The translations under genes were made by a program, and so were the position numbers. 64,000 nucleotides of DNA from Gamarada debralockiae (Eukaryota; Ascomycota; Leotiomycetes; Helotiales; Hyphodiscaceae): the NCBI GenBank assembly GCA_002803225.1, contig NXFV01000748.1, forward strand, positions 1-64,000. Reading direction: 5' to 3'. Position 1 is the first letter of the stretch. The number at the start of each line of letters is the position of its first letter. Below, one piece after another: positions 45,098 to 56,497 of the stretch. The notes under the pieces are model-generated. The model saw only the letters and a list, made by a program, of their open reading frames with translations. It was not told where the DNA came from and did not search any database.

Positions 45098-45551
45098 TCA
45101 GGAGAACCTGACCGGGATGCACTAAACCATAGCAAAGTTGTCGTTTCTCGTGAGTTTATCGAAGCGGAAGGATTTATCGTGGGAGGCTCTCAGCTGGAGC
45201 GATCCCTTCCCCCGACCGTGTCTGATGCTTCTCGTTTTCTTGTTGGTGTTCTGGCTGTGTGACGGCTCACAGGGAGTTGTGACCGGTTCGATTATGTCAG
45301 CAAGGCTGAAGCTCTCACTTGTTCTCAAATGATTGGTTTGTATAGGGTTAAATGAGATATCTATAGAGCACTTCCTTGTTAAAATCGCCAGGAATGATAA
45401 ACTTTAGCTGCTTATATTCAATTATGTACAGAAGTCCTGATGGCTTTTGTGCTCATTCGCTCATTTTGATTTTCTCGGATGGTCCTTGCCAGGCTATCTA
45501 CAGTTTCTATACAACATGGAGACGGTATCAAGGGCAACAGGCGAAGGGACT
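45098..45551. other. Intergenic
   Basis: About 450 bases, presumably the promoter of the ear-binding-like gene and the 3' end of the F-box-like remnant. No gene recognised. Confidence 0.45.
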
Positions 45552-46591
45552 CTAAAGGGAATCGAACTTAAACCGTGAATGATCTTTCTGCTCGAAAGCT
45601 GAACAGATAGAGCCTCGGTCAACGGCAACCAGCAGCCAATTCGCACGGCTTGATTCTCAATCGATGCAACATGACTGTGCCACTTGTGGTCCAAAGGCAA
45701 CCGACCTTCCCCCAGATCTTGCCACTTTGTAACGTACATCGCATTACCTAGGTTCCCGAAACTTCTGCAGTTGGTCTGAAAGTCCGTCAGGCAATACCCG
45801 CATTGCTTGATTCCCTTCGGACACTCTTCTTGTATGTCCCCATGTGCAGTTTTGCGTGTGAAAATAATACTCTCGTAGTTTTCAAAGCAATATCTTGATG
45901 AGTTGTAGATGGGGGACAGATTTTGAGGAGTAAGTTACATGGAGCCAGTTTTAGTCGGCCGGTGCGGTCCGTGTATATTCGCTGCTCAAGAATGAACAGC
46001 AACCCAGATACAATCTTGGCCGAAGCCGTATGTTGCTCACCGTAGCTAGCTTGATAATGAGTTTTCGGTTTTAAAGACAAGAGTTTTAAGAGCTTCGAGT
46101 AATCGTGGCCTAGGCGATAGAGTTTCATCGTCATCTGAAAAACGACATAGGAGAAGTTGCTGTGGATGTACTCTTCGATTTCAAACTTGAGATCGGATTT
46201 CCAGCAAGGTAGATAGCCATCGAGAGCGTATCTTGTGGGTCGATGTGTCGATAAGCTCTACTGATTGCATGAAGCTTTTTGCAGTAGTAGAACAAGATAT
46301 GGTTGGAAGGTCTAATTCGAGCAAGGTTAAAAAGTGATAACGATCCGAATCTTCCCTCCCTAAGGTATTGAGGTATTGAGTCCCGAGTGTAGAGTAGACA
46401 TATCGAGAGCAGAGGGGAGATGGCGGGGCGGATTTCGATGGGAGGAAGCTGGCAATGTGGACCATGAACTCTTGTGGAAAGTTTACCAAATGCTGAAATT
46501 CGCGGGCCACAGGTCGGGGTCCGGCGTGACGTTGAATTGTAGTTGGACACTGAATGCCCAGCAGGGAAATTAGAGAGGCAAGAACGGCCAC
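45552..46591 (-). pseudogene. Fungal F-box-like protein broken by four frameshifts
   Basis: Conserved pieces of one family occur in the right order but in successive frames. First is FPQEFMVHIASFLPSKSA with TLLELDLP. Then come NHILFYYCKKLHAISR; LPCWKSDLKFEIEEYIHSNF with QMTMKLYRLGHDYSKLLK and SAKIVSGLLFILEQRIY; and CGYCLTDFQTNCRSFGN with VTKWQDLGEGRLPLDHKW. Last is GSICSAFEQKDHSRFKFDSL, ending with TAG at 45552. These are hallmarks of a large uncharacterised fungal F-box-like family. Changes fall near 46300-46305, 46255-46263, 45811-45818 and 45612-45620, and each would be corrected by one added base. The 5' end is unclear: the acceptor-like AATTTCAG at about 46503 suggests an upstream exon I cannot place. 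Confidence 0.7.
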
Positions 46592-46868
46592 CCCAGGATC
46601 GAGACGAGTGCAATCAAGCTGTTAGGTGAAAATTGCGAGGAATTGGAGGAAGTTCAAGAGAAGTAGGGCCGGTGAGCTTCGTGATGGAAGTCTAACCCCA
46701 ATTGAGACTAGGCCAAGGCTGAACCACGATGCTGCGATGATTGGTTCTTGCAGGCATCAGCCGCCACCAAAGTTTCTTGTATGCATGGTTCAGAGAAAGC
46801 AAGGCAACGGAATCTCAACGTCCATGAACTCCAAGAGCGCTCAACTTTCGCCTTAGAAACCTGTAGTG

Positions 46869-49424
46869 ATGCGATCATTGGAAGAGTCAAGGTTACAACT
46901 CCGCTCTTTCGATCTATATTCATATCAACTGACATTCTCTAAGATCACGATGGCAAGTCGCAACAAAGTACGCTACAAGTCTGCAAGACCTCAAGAAATC
47001 CGTAAGAGCAGATGGAGATGAGAGCCCCTCCAAAGCTGGCCTCAGATCAGTATGCTGGAAGGCATGTAGTACCATGGCTGATGACGGAGACTACCACTGA
47101 TCATTAGTAGACATTCCTACTCTTTGAAGATACAGAGGTCACGGGCTGGTCACGAGCACTAGTCGATTCCAGAAGCGCATATACCTCACTGCGAGAGCAT
47201 CTTTTGAGATTTATTGAGAACCCCGATGAGATTGGGTCTGCGTTAGACCCTTTGGATGATGACAAGAACGTAAGTGGTTTTCATTCCGGATGAGGCTGTT
47301 TCCCACGTCCCATTGGCAGCTACGTGGCAGCGAGGCTTCGCATTTGCTGAAATCTTCCAGTCGCCTTGGAACACGTTACGGCAGGATGAGGAGATGCGAG
47401 CAGAGATCTTCCAAGATGTTGAGCGATGCATGCCAGAAGAGCCATATTTTCGAGAACCGCATACTCAACGGATCATGTTGGATATTTTGTTTATTTTCTG
47501 CAAAATTAATCAAGATGTAGGATACCGACAAGGAATGCATGAGCTATTAGCTCCCATCTTGTGGGTTGTTGAGCAAGACGCCATAGACTATGGGAATGAT
47601 GGTGACCAAAGCGACGGATCAGAAGCAGATCGATTGCTCAAGCAGACCTTGGACCCCGCCTACATTGAGCATGATGCTTTCACTCTCCTCTCATTGATTA
47701 TGAGATCTGCCAAGTCTTTCTATGAACTTGGAGAGCCGGATCGACGGTCTAGCACCCCATCATCTGGTACTGGGACTCCACAGCATGGCGTTTCTCCAAT
47801 CGTGGAGAGGAGCAAACGAATCCACGAAGTCTATTTGGCACGTTTGGATCCCGGGTTGGCAAAGCATCTCACCGATATAGAAGTGCTGCCACAGATCTTC
47901 CTAATGTGAGAGCTAGAAGCCATGTAATTTGGGAATATGCTAATCCAAAGATACACAGACGATGGATCAGATTGCTTTTTGGACGAGAGTTTCCATTCGA
48001 AGATTTATTGGCCTTATGGGATATATTGCTCGCTGAGGATCCGGCCCTTGACCTTGTAGATATGGTGTGCGTTGCCATGCTCCTGAGAATACGATGGCAG
48101 TGTAAGTCTATATCCCATATGATGTGTGCTTGTACTCACCGACCCAACAGTGGTTGAAGCCAACTATTCGATGACCTTAATGCTGTTGCTCAAATACCCT
48201 TCTCCAGTTCCTCCAAACGGGCCCCAAACGTTTGTGGATGATGCGATATATCTGCGAGATAATTTCAGTGCTGCCGGCGGCGCAAAGATTATCAGCAAAT
48301 ACAGCGGGCGTTCCCCACCTTTACAATCAGGCTCGCGGCCAGCAACACCCCTTGGCCAAGCGATCAGTCCAAAGCAGAAATTCTCTCGAACAAGATCGCC
48401 ACTTCCATCCCCTGCGCGTTTCTTACAGCAACAAGGGGGCATCGAAGCTTTATTCCAGGGCGCTACCAAAGGAGTGTTCGAGCGAGGGGAGAGGCTTGGG
48501 ATCAACCAAGCAGTTCGGGATGCGGTCGGTGAAGTGAAGAAGAACATGCAAGGTCTTCAAGCATCGAGGGTCAACTCCAGGAGAACTTCAGACGTTACGA
48601 GATGGTCCCTTGACGAAGGCCGTCCAATTCCACCTTCGAAAGCAACGATATTAGCGATGAACAAGAGGAATCAACAACTGGCACGAATGCTCGATCAGGC
48701 AATGTCGGATTTGAGAGCCGTATCTGTTTCCGCGGATGGGGATGAGGACAAATACATTCAAGCCATGGATTTGGCCATTGCGAGGGTCGATTTTGTGAAG
48801 ATCTATCTGGAGGACTCAACAATGCCGCTGCCGCCTGAACCATCAGACGATGTCGCTCCTGCTATTTCCTCTGACGGAATGGTTACTCGGCAGCTTCCGC
48901 CCCTCGATCCCTCACCGAGTCTACCCCCTACCCCAGTCCCAGATTCGGAAACAAGGCAGCCGTCAGCATCAGCAGCTGACCTACCACTTCCAACTACCCC
49001 GATTCCAGAACCCGCCCCAAAGATACAAAAGCAAACAATGGACGACTCACAAGCTACAGTGCCATCTATTGTTTCAGAAACCGCTGAAGATAAACTCGAT
49101 CCAGATGGAGATGCTGATCTTCTGGCTCGACCCAAAGCACCTATTCCTACACGATCATCCATAGCTCAATCTTCTTTCTCGTGGATGCTGGAACCCGATA
49201 GTACGCCTCCAACAGGATCAGGCAAATCATCCCCTCCGAAGTCCTCGTCGCCTTTCCTCAAATCTGGAAGAAGACCAACAGCAGGAGCTGGTCGAGAAAA
49301 AGCAGCGTTTCTCTTCGGTGATAGTGGAGCAGAGACACCTTTGACGAATACGAGATTAGCATCATTAGTTGACGCTGATGAAGGTTTCAAACTTGGGACT
49401 ATTAGAGGAGGTAAAGACGAATGA
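46869..49424 (+). CDS. TBC-domain Rab GTPase-activating protein (TBC1D5-like)
   Basis: Six exons (46869-46891, 46944-47061, 47111-47269, 47361-47905, 47959-48101, 48151-49424) give 753 residues. It starts MRSLEESRSRWQVATKY, then GLRSVCWK joined to TFLLFEDTEVTGW, the usual start of the TBC domain. The second catalytic motif shows KINQDVGYRQGMHELLAPIL (Gln finger in YRQGM). The Arg-finger motif IxxDxxR appears as AEIFQDVERCMP. The domain closes with IRWIRLLFGREFPFEDLLAL and LLLKYPSP. The C-terminus is Pro/Ser-rich, with a helix (IEALFQGATKGVFERGERLG). TBC1D5-type proteins act on Rab7 at endosomes with retromer; the assignment is by resemblance. Intron 2 appears to use a GC donor. Exon 1 has 23 nt. 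Confidence 0.87.
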
Positions 49425-50826
49425 TATCATAGAAATGAACAATCGTTGATTACCGGCTGTCTATCTTTGTTTATTGCATTCATCTACATACATGAGTACC
49501 CCACGAAATGGTAAGGGTTTGAAAGCCATTGGTCTGGTCATCTGTCCGCAAAATAGCCGATTCGCGATCTCTATTTGATTCTCTTCCAAACGGGTGGGAG
49601 TGCAGTAACCAGGTTTCGCGTGCTTTTCACATCAGAGAAAGGTGAGGCTACTGCAAGAGCGCATGCAGTCTACCACGCCGGATGCACTTTCCTGCATTCG
49701 AAAACCGTCCAATCCAAGCTTCTTTCTCCACAATTTCCAGAAATATTTTCTCATATTTTTGCCTGCCTGATATCCCTCCCGCAGTGACCAGGCTGGTTAC
49801 ACGCATGGAGGAAATCTAGACAATTAATTATAAATCGCTCGTTGAATCTCATATCACATTTCTAGTATTTAATGACAGGATGACGAATCTGCAAACTTGA
49901 GATAGTCTTAACTTTACCAAATCGCAGACCCTCGGATGCTGCTCGTGCTTTGCATTGGCTCCTCCTCCGAATTAAATCCCAGAGACAGCGTGACCTGATT
50001 TGTTGAGCATTGGTTGAATGATGAGAGCAAAAAGGCCAATCAAAGGGCAGAATAGAGGGAATTTCCAGTGATTGAACGACTTACCGGACCACACATGGCT
50101 CTGCTCCGTTCTCATGCAAGAAGCCCATGGCTTGCCATGCAGTGAAGAGCCCATGAGTGGGAGATGCATGCTCTTCTCGCTACTGTGACCAACAGCAGGC
50201 TCCAGTGCACTAAGTACCCTTGTCAAGTAGCAACAAAAATTCACAATACGGAAATGGGAGCGACCCCGCGGTCTTTAGCGTCAAAAGAGCAGCAGCATCA
50301 GAAAGCTCTTTCTTTCCCGAAATCGCCTCTTTTTTCTTCTGTATTTTCCATATTTCGCCTTTGGAAAATTCAACCACCGTCGACGATATTCACTTATCGC
50401 CAAAATCCTCCTCTCCTACCTCCTCCTCCACCTCGTTCGCGTAACCCTTCCTCCTCTTCTCCACATCCACGAGACTACAATCGCACTTCCTCTCCGACAT
50501 CCGATCCTAACCACCCCACTCAATACCTCTTCACACTTATCTGCGTTCTGCAAGATAATCCCCAATCTGTGAGTTTCACACATATCCATATATCTGCAAG
50601 TTCTCTGAAATTTGAAATCTTCACTTTGTCTCTACTTTTCACCTTTAAAACAATGAATATTAGATCAGGCACTGACGTAAATTCCCCCGCAGGACAACTA
50701 CTCCCCTCAAGTGAATTCAACCAGTCGCGAGATTTATACCTCTTCGACTGACGTATTCGCTTCCTTACCAACCTACCAATACAACCACCTTTGAGATATC
50801 TACTTCCGATCTCTCATACCTTCACA
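49425..50826. other. Intergenic and 5' leader of the KH gene
   Basis: The left half has no recognisable content. From about 50290 to 50820 the plus strand is strongly C/T-rich with many TCC/CCT blocks, typical of the promoter and leader of a highly expressed fungal gene. Short frames within it are not supported as protein. Confidence 0.5.
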
Positions 50827-52001
50827 ATGTCTTCCCCACAAGACAACCGCGATGGCAACGTCGAAGAGCTTGCTGATGCTGTCAATAACATCAACATTGA
50901 GGAGCGTGTTGGTCCAGATGGTGAACCTCTACCCAAAACTGACGAAGAATACGCGGAATCTCAACTCACCCTCCGGGCTATCGTTTCTTCCAAGGAAGCT
51001 GGTGTGATCATTGGCAAGGGAGGCAAGAATGTTGCGGATCTTCGTGATGAGACTGGCGTCAAGGCTGGTGTCAGCAAGGTCGTCCAAGGTGTTCATGACC
51101 GTGTTCTGACTATCGCTGGTGGATGCGAAGCTATCTCAAAGGCATATGCTATTGTCGCGAAGGCTTTGTTGGAAGGCGCACCACAAATTGGCATGGGAGG
51201 AGTTGTTTCCAACAATGGCACTCATCGTGAGTCAAAGTCCCTTTCAAATCAGTCGCGGACACGGATATTAACAGACTGAACACAGCAATCAAGCTCCTCA
51301 TTTCGCATAACCAGATGGGCACAATCATCGGTCGACAAGGTCTCAAGATCAAGCATATCCAGGATGTTTCAGGTGTTCGCATGGTCGCACAGAAGGAAAT
51401 GCTGCCTCAATCTACAGAGCGCATTGTTGAGGTTCAAGGCGGACCCGAGGGCATTCAGAAGGCGGTCTGGGAGATCTGCAAGTGCTTGGTTGATGATTGG
51501 CAACGAGGCACCGGAACCGTTCTCTACAACCCCGTCGTTCGCACTCAAACTGGCTCAGGGCCTGGTGGAATTGGTGGTGGTATGGGAGGCAATGGAGGCC
51601 GTAGCGAATATAACAATGCTCGCGTAATGCGGACTGGAAATGGAGCGGATTTCAGCGAGGGTTCGCCCCGATCTTACAACAACCGCCGATCCGACTCTGA
51701 TGCAGCCCAGCGCGGTCCCCCTACCCACGATGAGAACGGAGAGGAGTTGCAGACTCAGAACATCAGCATTCCTTCTGACATGGTTGGATGTATCATTGGT
51801 CGAGCCGGCAGCAAGATCAGCGAGATCCGAAAGGCTTCAGGGGCTCGTATCTCGATTGCCAAGGCACCACATGACGATACCGGAGAGCGCATGTTCACTA
51901 TCATGGGCAGCGCCAAGGCCAACGAGACTGCCCTCTACCTTCTTTACGAGAACCTCGAGGCTGAGAAGATGCGCCGAAGCCAAGGCACTCCTCAGGACTA
52001 A
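50827..52001 (+). CDS. Triple KH-domain RNA-binding protein (PCBP / Rnc1 / Hek2 type)
   Basis: Two exons (50827-51226, 51286-52001) with a 59-nt intron give 371 residues. Three KH domains are spaced as in poly(rC)-binding proteins: KH1 at about 58 (LRAIVSSKEAGVIIGKGGKN), KH2 at about 134 (IKLLISHNQMGTIIGRQGLK) and KH3 at about 289 (NISIPSDMVGCIIGRAGSKI). All three GxxG loops are intact (GKGG, GRQG, GRAG). A Gly-rich linker (GPGGIGGGMGGNGG) separates KH2 and KH3. Yeast and fission-yeast relatives bind mRNAs and control their stability or local translation. The start is ATG 50827 after CTTCACA; an in-frame upstream ATG at 50791 would add 12 residues and is less likely. Confidence 0.93.
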
Positions 52002-53041
52002 ACGCACATGATCCATTCTGGCTCATCAAAATTTCCTTTCACGCGGACAAGCTTTGTCTTGGTTCTTCCAGATCTGACTTGCCGCAAGGCTATATTGATG
52101 CGATGGATCTGGCCTGTGATGATTCCCCCTTAATTTGATGACCCCATTCCCCAAAAGCGATTGGCACATTTGTTTGAGTTACTTCACTTTTTTTTTTCTT
52201 TACGTTACGACACACAGACTTTACGAATTTACGGTCATTGCGGCACTTGCATGGTACGCTCAGGTAGCTCTCATCACCTGTCATCCTCTCTCGATACAGA
52301 CGATTCGCCTTGTCACTCGACAACTCGAGATACCGACACCCTATCTCGATTCTTTTGCAAACCCGAAGTCCTCTAGAACGCACGAGAACCGTCCTAATCT
52401 CGTCATTCATGCGGCTATGACCCGATAATTCTCATAAAGTAACGATATCACGACTTGCTGTTTGCGCCCCCTGCCCCAATTACAACCAAGCTCTACTCGA
52501 CATTCTCGATCCACTCATCTTCGAACTCGCTCCCTCAACCCCATAGCCTTATTCGACTCGTCACTTGCCCCGTCTCCGGATCCGCATGGTCATATCGGCA
52601 CTCTAGATCTTCCAGAGATGTGGTGGGCTATTTAGTTGTAGACTAGGCAAGTTGGTATGAGCAATCATCAAAATATTCATGGATTTCCACATTTTTGGCA
52701 TGTGACACGTGATCGCTTCCCCTTTTGAAGTATCCTATTCCAAGGTGATCCGGCGAAACCCCTTCATTGAAAAGTAAGAGGTTTGGCAAGTTTACAAACC
52801 AGCCCTCGTCAAGGACTGGTCCCGCAGTGGCTAGAGTAGCACTCACACTGACAATCAGTAGGTCCTTGCAGTTTGGACGTGGTGCAGAGGTCTCACAACG
52901 AGCATTGCAACTCATCCAACACCAACAATGCTTAATCTAAATGCCAAATGCTCCCTCTCTCGCTCTTTCCATCTCTCTATGAACGCCATTCCCCTCTCTT
53001 CCCCTCTCCCATCTCCCTGGCTCTCCTACCCCCCATCCTAA
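52002..53041. other. Intergenic, convergent
   Basis: The 3' regions of the KH and coactosin genes. A run of nine T occurs near 52190, and a polypyrimidine tract covers about 52948-53035. No gene recognised. Confidence 0.5.
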
Positions 53042-53791
53042 TCAACCTCTCCCACCATTATAATCAGCACCCCCAGCCTTCCTCAACCTAACCACAATCT
53101 CCTTCTCCTCCAAATCCCCCTTATCCCGCGCATCAACCTGAATGCTATGATGACCCAACACCTTCTTGACCTCTCCACTCTCAATACTAACTCGAGCTTT
53201 GCGCATCACCTTGGTCCCTTCCCCGATCTACAAAATCTGCGAGTTAGTATATACTTGGTCAGGGAAGAAGAGTAGAGTGGAGCGGAGTTTGGGGAGTTCC
53301 GAGACGGGGTTTTGCGTAAAGATATCTTTTTTGGGGCAGAAAGTAGAATTCCGGAATAGACATGGGAGGAGAAAAAAGCGACTCTGGTTTACGCACCCAG
53401 ATTATGAGTACAAATTTTACGCGCTTGGATTCGGTGTCGTTTGCATATTCTACTCGTACGCTGTGTGGGGGGTGAAGTCAGTGTGCGTATTTCGCAAGAG
53501 ACGGGGGTGAAGAAGCGCCAAGATAGAAGCGATGCCTTTGAAGGGACTTTTGGGCTGGGGATAGAGCTTGAAAGGAGATATTGTCACCGAAAAGACATAC
53601 TATGCGTATTGAGCCTGCGAATCATCAAGTTTAGAAGCTAATTCCTCCAGACCGCCCGTCCCCGTCGAGGTCAGCGTAAGCGCATTGCCAGTTGCTGCTG
53701 CATAGGATATTATGAGCCAATTCGTTTCATCTTTATCTGAGCGCACAGCATCGTATGCGGCAAGAATCTCTGGACTGTTGGCGCCGGACAT
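53042..53791 (-). CDS. Coactosin-like actin-binding protein (ADF homology domain)
   Basis: Three exons (53791-53601, 53460-53397, 53227-53042) give 146 residues, a complete single ADF-H domain. The reading begins MSGANSPEILAAYDAVRSDK and passes TNWLIISY and GTGGLEELASKL. The short second exon (YVRVEYANDTESKRVKFVLI) leads to exon 3 with GTKVMRKARVSIESGEVKKV and ARDKGDLEEKEIVVRLRKAG, ending DYNGGRG. Coactosin binds F-actin and antagonises capping. The protein is only recovered by splicing a 140-nt and a 169-nt intron, so a single-exon caller would truncate it after 63 residues. It is divergent from HUT1. Confidence 0.92.
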
Positions 53792-54249
53792 CTTGGTGTT
53801 GTGTCGTACAAAATTGGTTGTGTACAGTATACAGAACGTTGGATGTGGGGGATCGACGGCGTGACGGGGTTGGTCCGCAAATCAATGGGAAACTTTAGTT
53901 GTTGAGTTTGGAGAGCAAGATTTGAATTAATTGCGGACGACTCTGCCAGAGAGAAAAGAACGGCGATTTATTTGCTGAATTTCAACAATTGGGAAGTCTG
54001 ACAAGAGGACGAACATCTGGCGCATTGGAACTTCGTCTCAGATTCGTACTGCCTGCCGACACCGCCAAGCCATGCACTGAAAATGGAAATAGCGGCTGAT
54101 CCCTCAAATTGATGCCATCTGGCAGATACGGAATATCTCATTACTTCCCTCTCCCCAATCTCTTTTCCAATTTCAAAAATTTTCTTGCATTTGCGCATTC
54201 AGTCTCTTCAGTAATTCACTTGTCCTTCATTTTACATTCAAATTACGCA
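53792..54249. promoter_or_regulatory. Divergent promoter region, coactosin / HUT1
   Basis: This stretch of 458 bases lies between divergent starts. The HUT1 side is C/T-rich (54140-54240) with no clear TATA box. Confidence 0.45.
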
Positions 54250-55621
54250 ATGGCTAGAGTAAAGCAAGCCACGCCTCTGCGTAGAGATCCGTCTTCAGAA
54301 TTCATTAGCAGGGAAGATCGAAGTCCGCGGAATATAGAGAGTAATAGGACAAATGGACATACGAATGGAAGTGCTCTGAAAGAAATGGCTTCGGACAAAC
54401 CCAAAGAAGCTGGAATGGTGCAATTGTTGTTTGCTGTTGGAGGGATCTATGGTTCATTGTAAAGAAAGCCCTCGATCTGCCATCTTGTACACAATGCTGA
54501 CTGTTCTCATAGTTTGACATGGGCACTCCTCCAAGAACGTCTAACAACGACCCCCTACGGCTCAGCCTCCTCCCCAGAACTCTTCAAATTCCCCGTCTTC
54601 CTCAACACCGTCCAATCCCTCTTCGCAGCCACAGTCGGCTACCTCTATCTCCGTTTCGACACCCTTTCAGGTGCAAAGCCCGCTCCCATCTTTCCAAACC
54701 GCCGCATCGTCTTCCCTCTCTTTCTCGTCGCTATCACATATGCGCTCGCATCACCCTTCGGATATGCGTCCCTGGCGCACATCGACTACATAACCTTCAT
54801 CCTCGCGAAATCGTGCAAACTGCTACCCGTTATGTTCTTGCACATCACGCTCTTCCGAAAGAAATATCCTCTTTACAAATACGCCGTTGTTCTCGCCGTT
54901 ACGTCTGGGGTGGCGGTCTTCACATTGCATGCAGGATCAGGAAAATCCAAGCCCTCGAAAGCCTCCACCAACCCAGACAGGAACACGGCGTGGGGACTTT
55001 TGCTCCTCGGTGTGAATCTACTGTTTGATGGCCTCACGAATACCACACAGGATTACATCTTTCAGACCTTCCAGCCATACAAGGGACCACAGATGATGTG
55101 CGCGAACAACATCATGAGTACGCTCATCACATTATCGTACCTCGTTCTGTCGCCGTATTTGGTGCATACAGGAATTGGCGAGTATCTAGGTATGGATATC
55201 ACGTCTGGAGGTGGCGGCGAGTTCGCTGCTGCGTTGGGGTTTATGAAGAGGCATCCCGGTGTGTGGTATGATGTGCTTGGATTTGCGATGTGTGGTGCCG
55301 TTGGGCAGGTGTTTATTTGTACGTCCCTTCTCCTTTCCCCTTGCCCGAGATTATTGGAGAGTGAGGCGACCTGGAAGCTAACAAAAGGCAGTCTACACAC
55401 TCTCAACATTCTCCTCCCTCCTCCTCGTAACCATAACCGTAACCCGCAAAATGCTCACTATGATCCTATCCGTCGTCTGGTTCGGGCACAAATTAGGCGG
55501 CAGGCAATGGATGGGCGTAGGCCTCGTGTTCGGTGGTATCGGTGCCGAAGGCTTGATCACTCGTCGTGAGAAGGCTGCAAAAGAAAAAGCCAAGCTGGCT
55601 GGTGGGAAGAAAGAACTTTGA
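54250..55621 (+). CDS. HUT1: ER UDP-galactose transporter homologue HUT1 (SLC35B family)
   Basis: Three exons (54250-54458, 54513-55318, 55392-55621) give 414 residues. After a hydrophilic N-terminus come about ten hydrophobic segments, with family motifs GIYGSFLTWALLQERLTT, ALASPFGYASLAHIDYITFI, AKSCKLLPVMFLHITLFRKK, LFDGLTNTTQDYIFQTF and VVWFGHKLGGRQWMGVGLVF. The tail ends in KKEL, a dilysine (KKxx) ER-retrieval signal expected for this transporter. It belongs to the drug/metabolite transporter superfamily and carries nucleotide sugar into the ER. The small last exon supplies the final membrane segments, so both introns are needed for a complete protein. Confidence 0.94.
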
Positions 55622-56497
55622 AAACCCTTAAGGAGTTTGCTAGTTTGTTAGTTGGATGAGGATTAGAGTTTGGATCATTTTGGGCATAAAAGAAAGGCGT
55701 TTTGATGGGCATTTGGGATGGAGTTCTTACGAGTTGATACCTGGAGCACGTGAATTAAAGTCGTTGCCGAAAGCTTATATTGAGAGCCAGTGTCCGCGCG
55801 TCGACGCGACTTCGCCAACGCACTATGTTTTTTGACATACGCCTTATAAAGTGGGTATCTTGCCATGTTCTTGAATGTGATCCTTTGCCCTTGGAGCTTA
55901 CAGTAATTGAGTATGGAAGGACCGTTGTCCGAAGGTATTACCCTTTCCACAAATTACATCTTCACTTGACTCTTCGAAACCGAACTGTACCCTCATCTTC
56001 GCGGATTGTACGTCAACGTCCGAAGCTGAGGACAAGGCTAGGCCACTCGGAGCGCCATAATCATCTTTCAGTGCCTCTCCAGGGTTCCTCCTAGAGCTCA
56101 ATCAGTCTTTCAAGAGAGACGCGGTCCAGGCCCTGAATCCTCCCAAGGACCACTGTCCTGAACTCAACTACCTACCAAGGACCTTTCCAAATGCAGAATA
56201 TGTCTCACAGTCACAAGTCACCCATCAAAAACAGATCTCGGGTATTCGCTTTATTCGAAGCCTAACGCTTCCCTTCCGTACTCATTACATTTTACAAGGC
56301 GGTTCGATGACCAGCCCAGAACGCCTGCTATGCAACGCCGTCCTATCCTTCATTCATAACGGCTTGTTATCTAACGCCTTAATTTCCAATCCTATTGCTA
56401 TGGTATCTCGTTCGTTCGGAAATTATGTCCACTTCTTTCAGTGGATCTATGCTCGTATGCTCGGTGTGGAAGATTGAGAGAGTAGGTGATTGCGGTT
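55622..56497. other. Intergenic, convergent
   Basis: About 880 bases between the ends of HUT1 and the MSG5-like gene. No gene recognised. Confidence 0.5.

Noticed and set aside
45552..46591. Programmed -1 ribosomal frameshifting as an explanation of the broken F-box-like gene
   Set aside because: Four successive shifts would be needed and I see no X-XXY-YYZ slippery heptamers at the four sites. Decay or sequence error is simpler.
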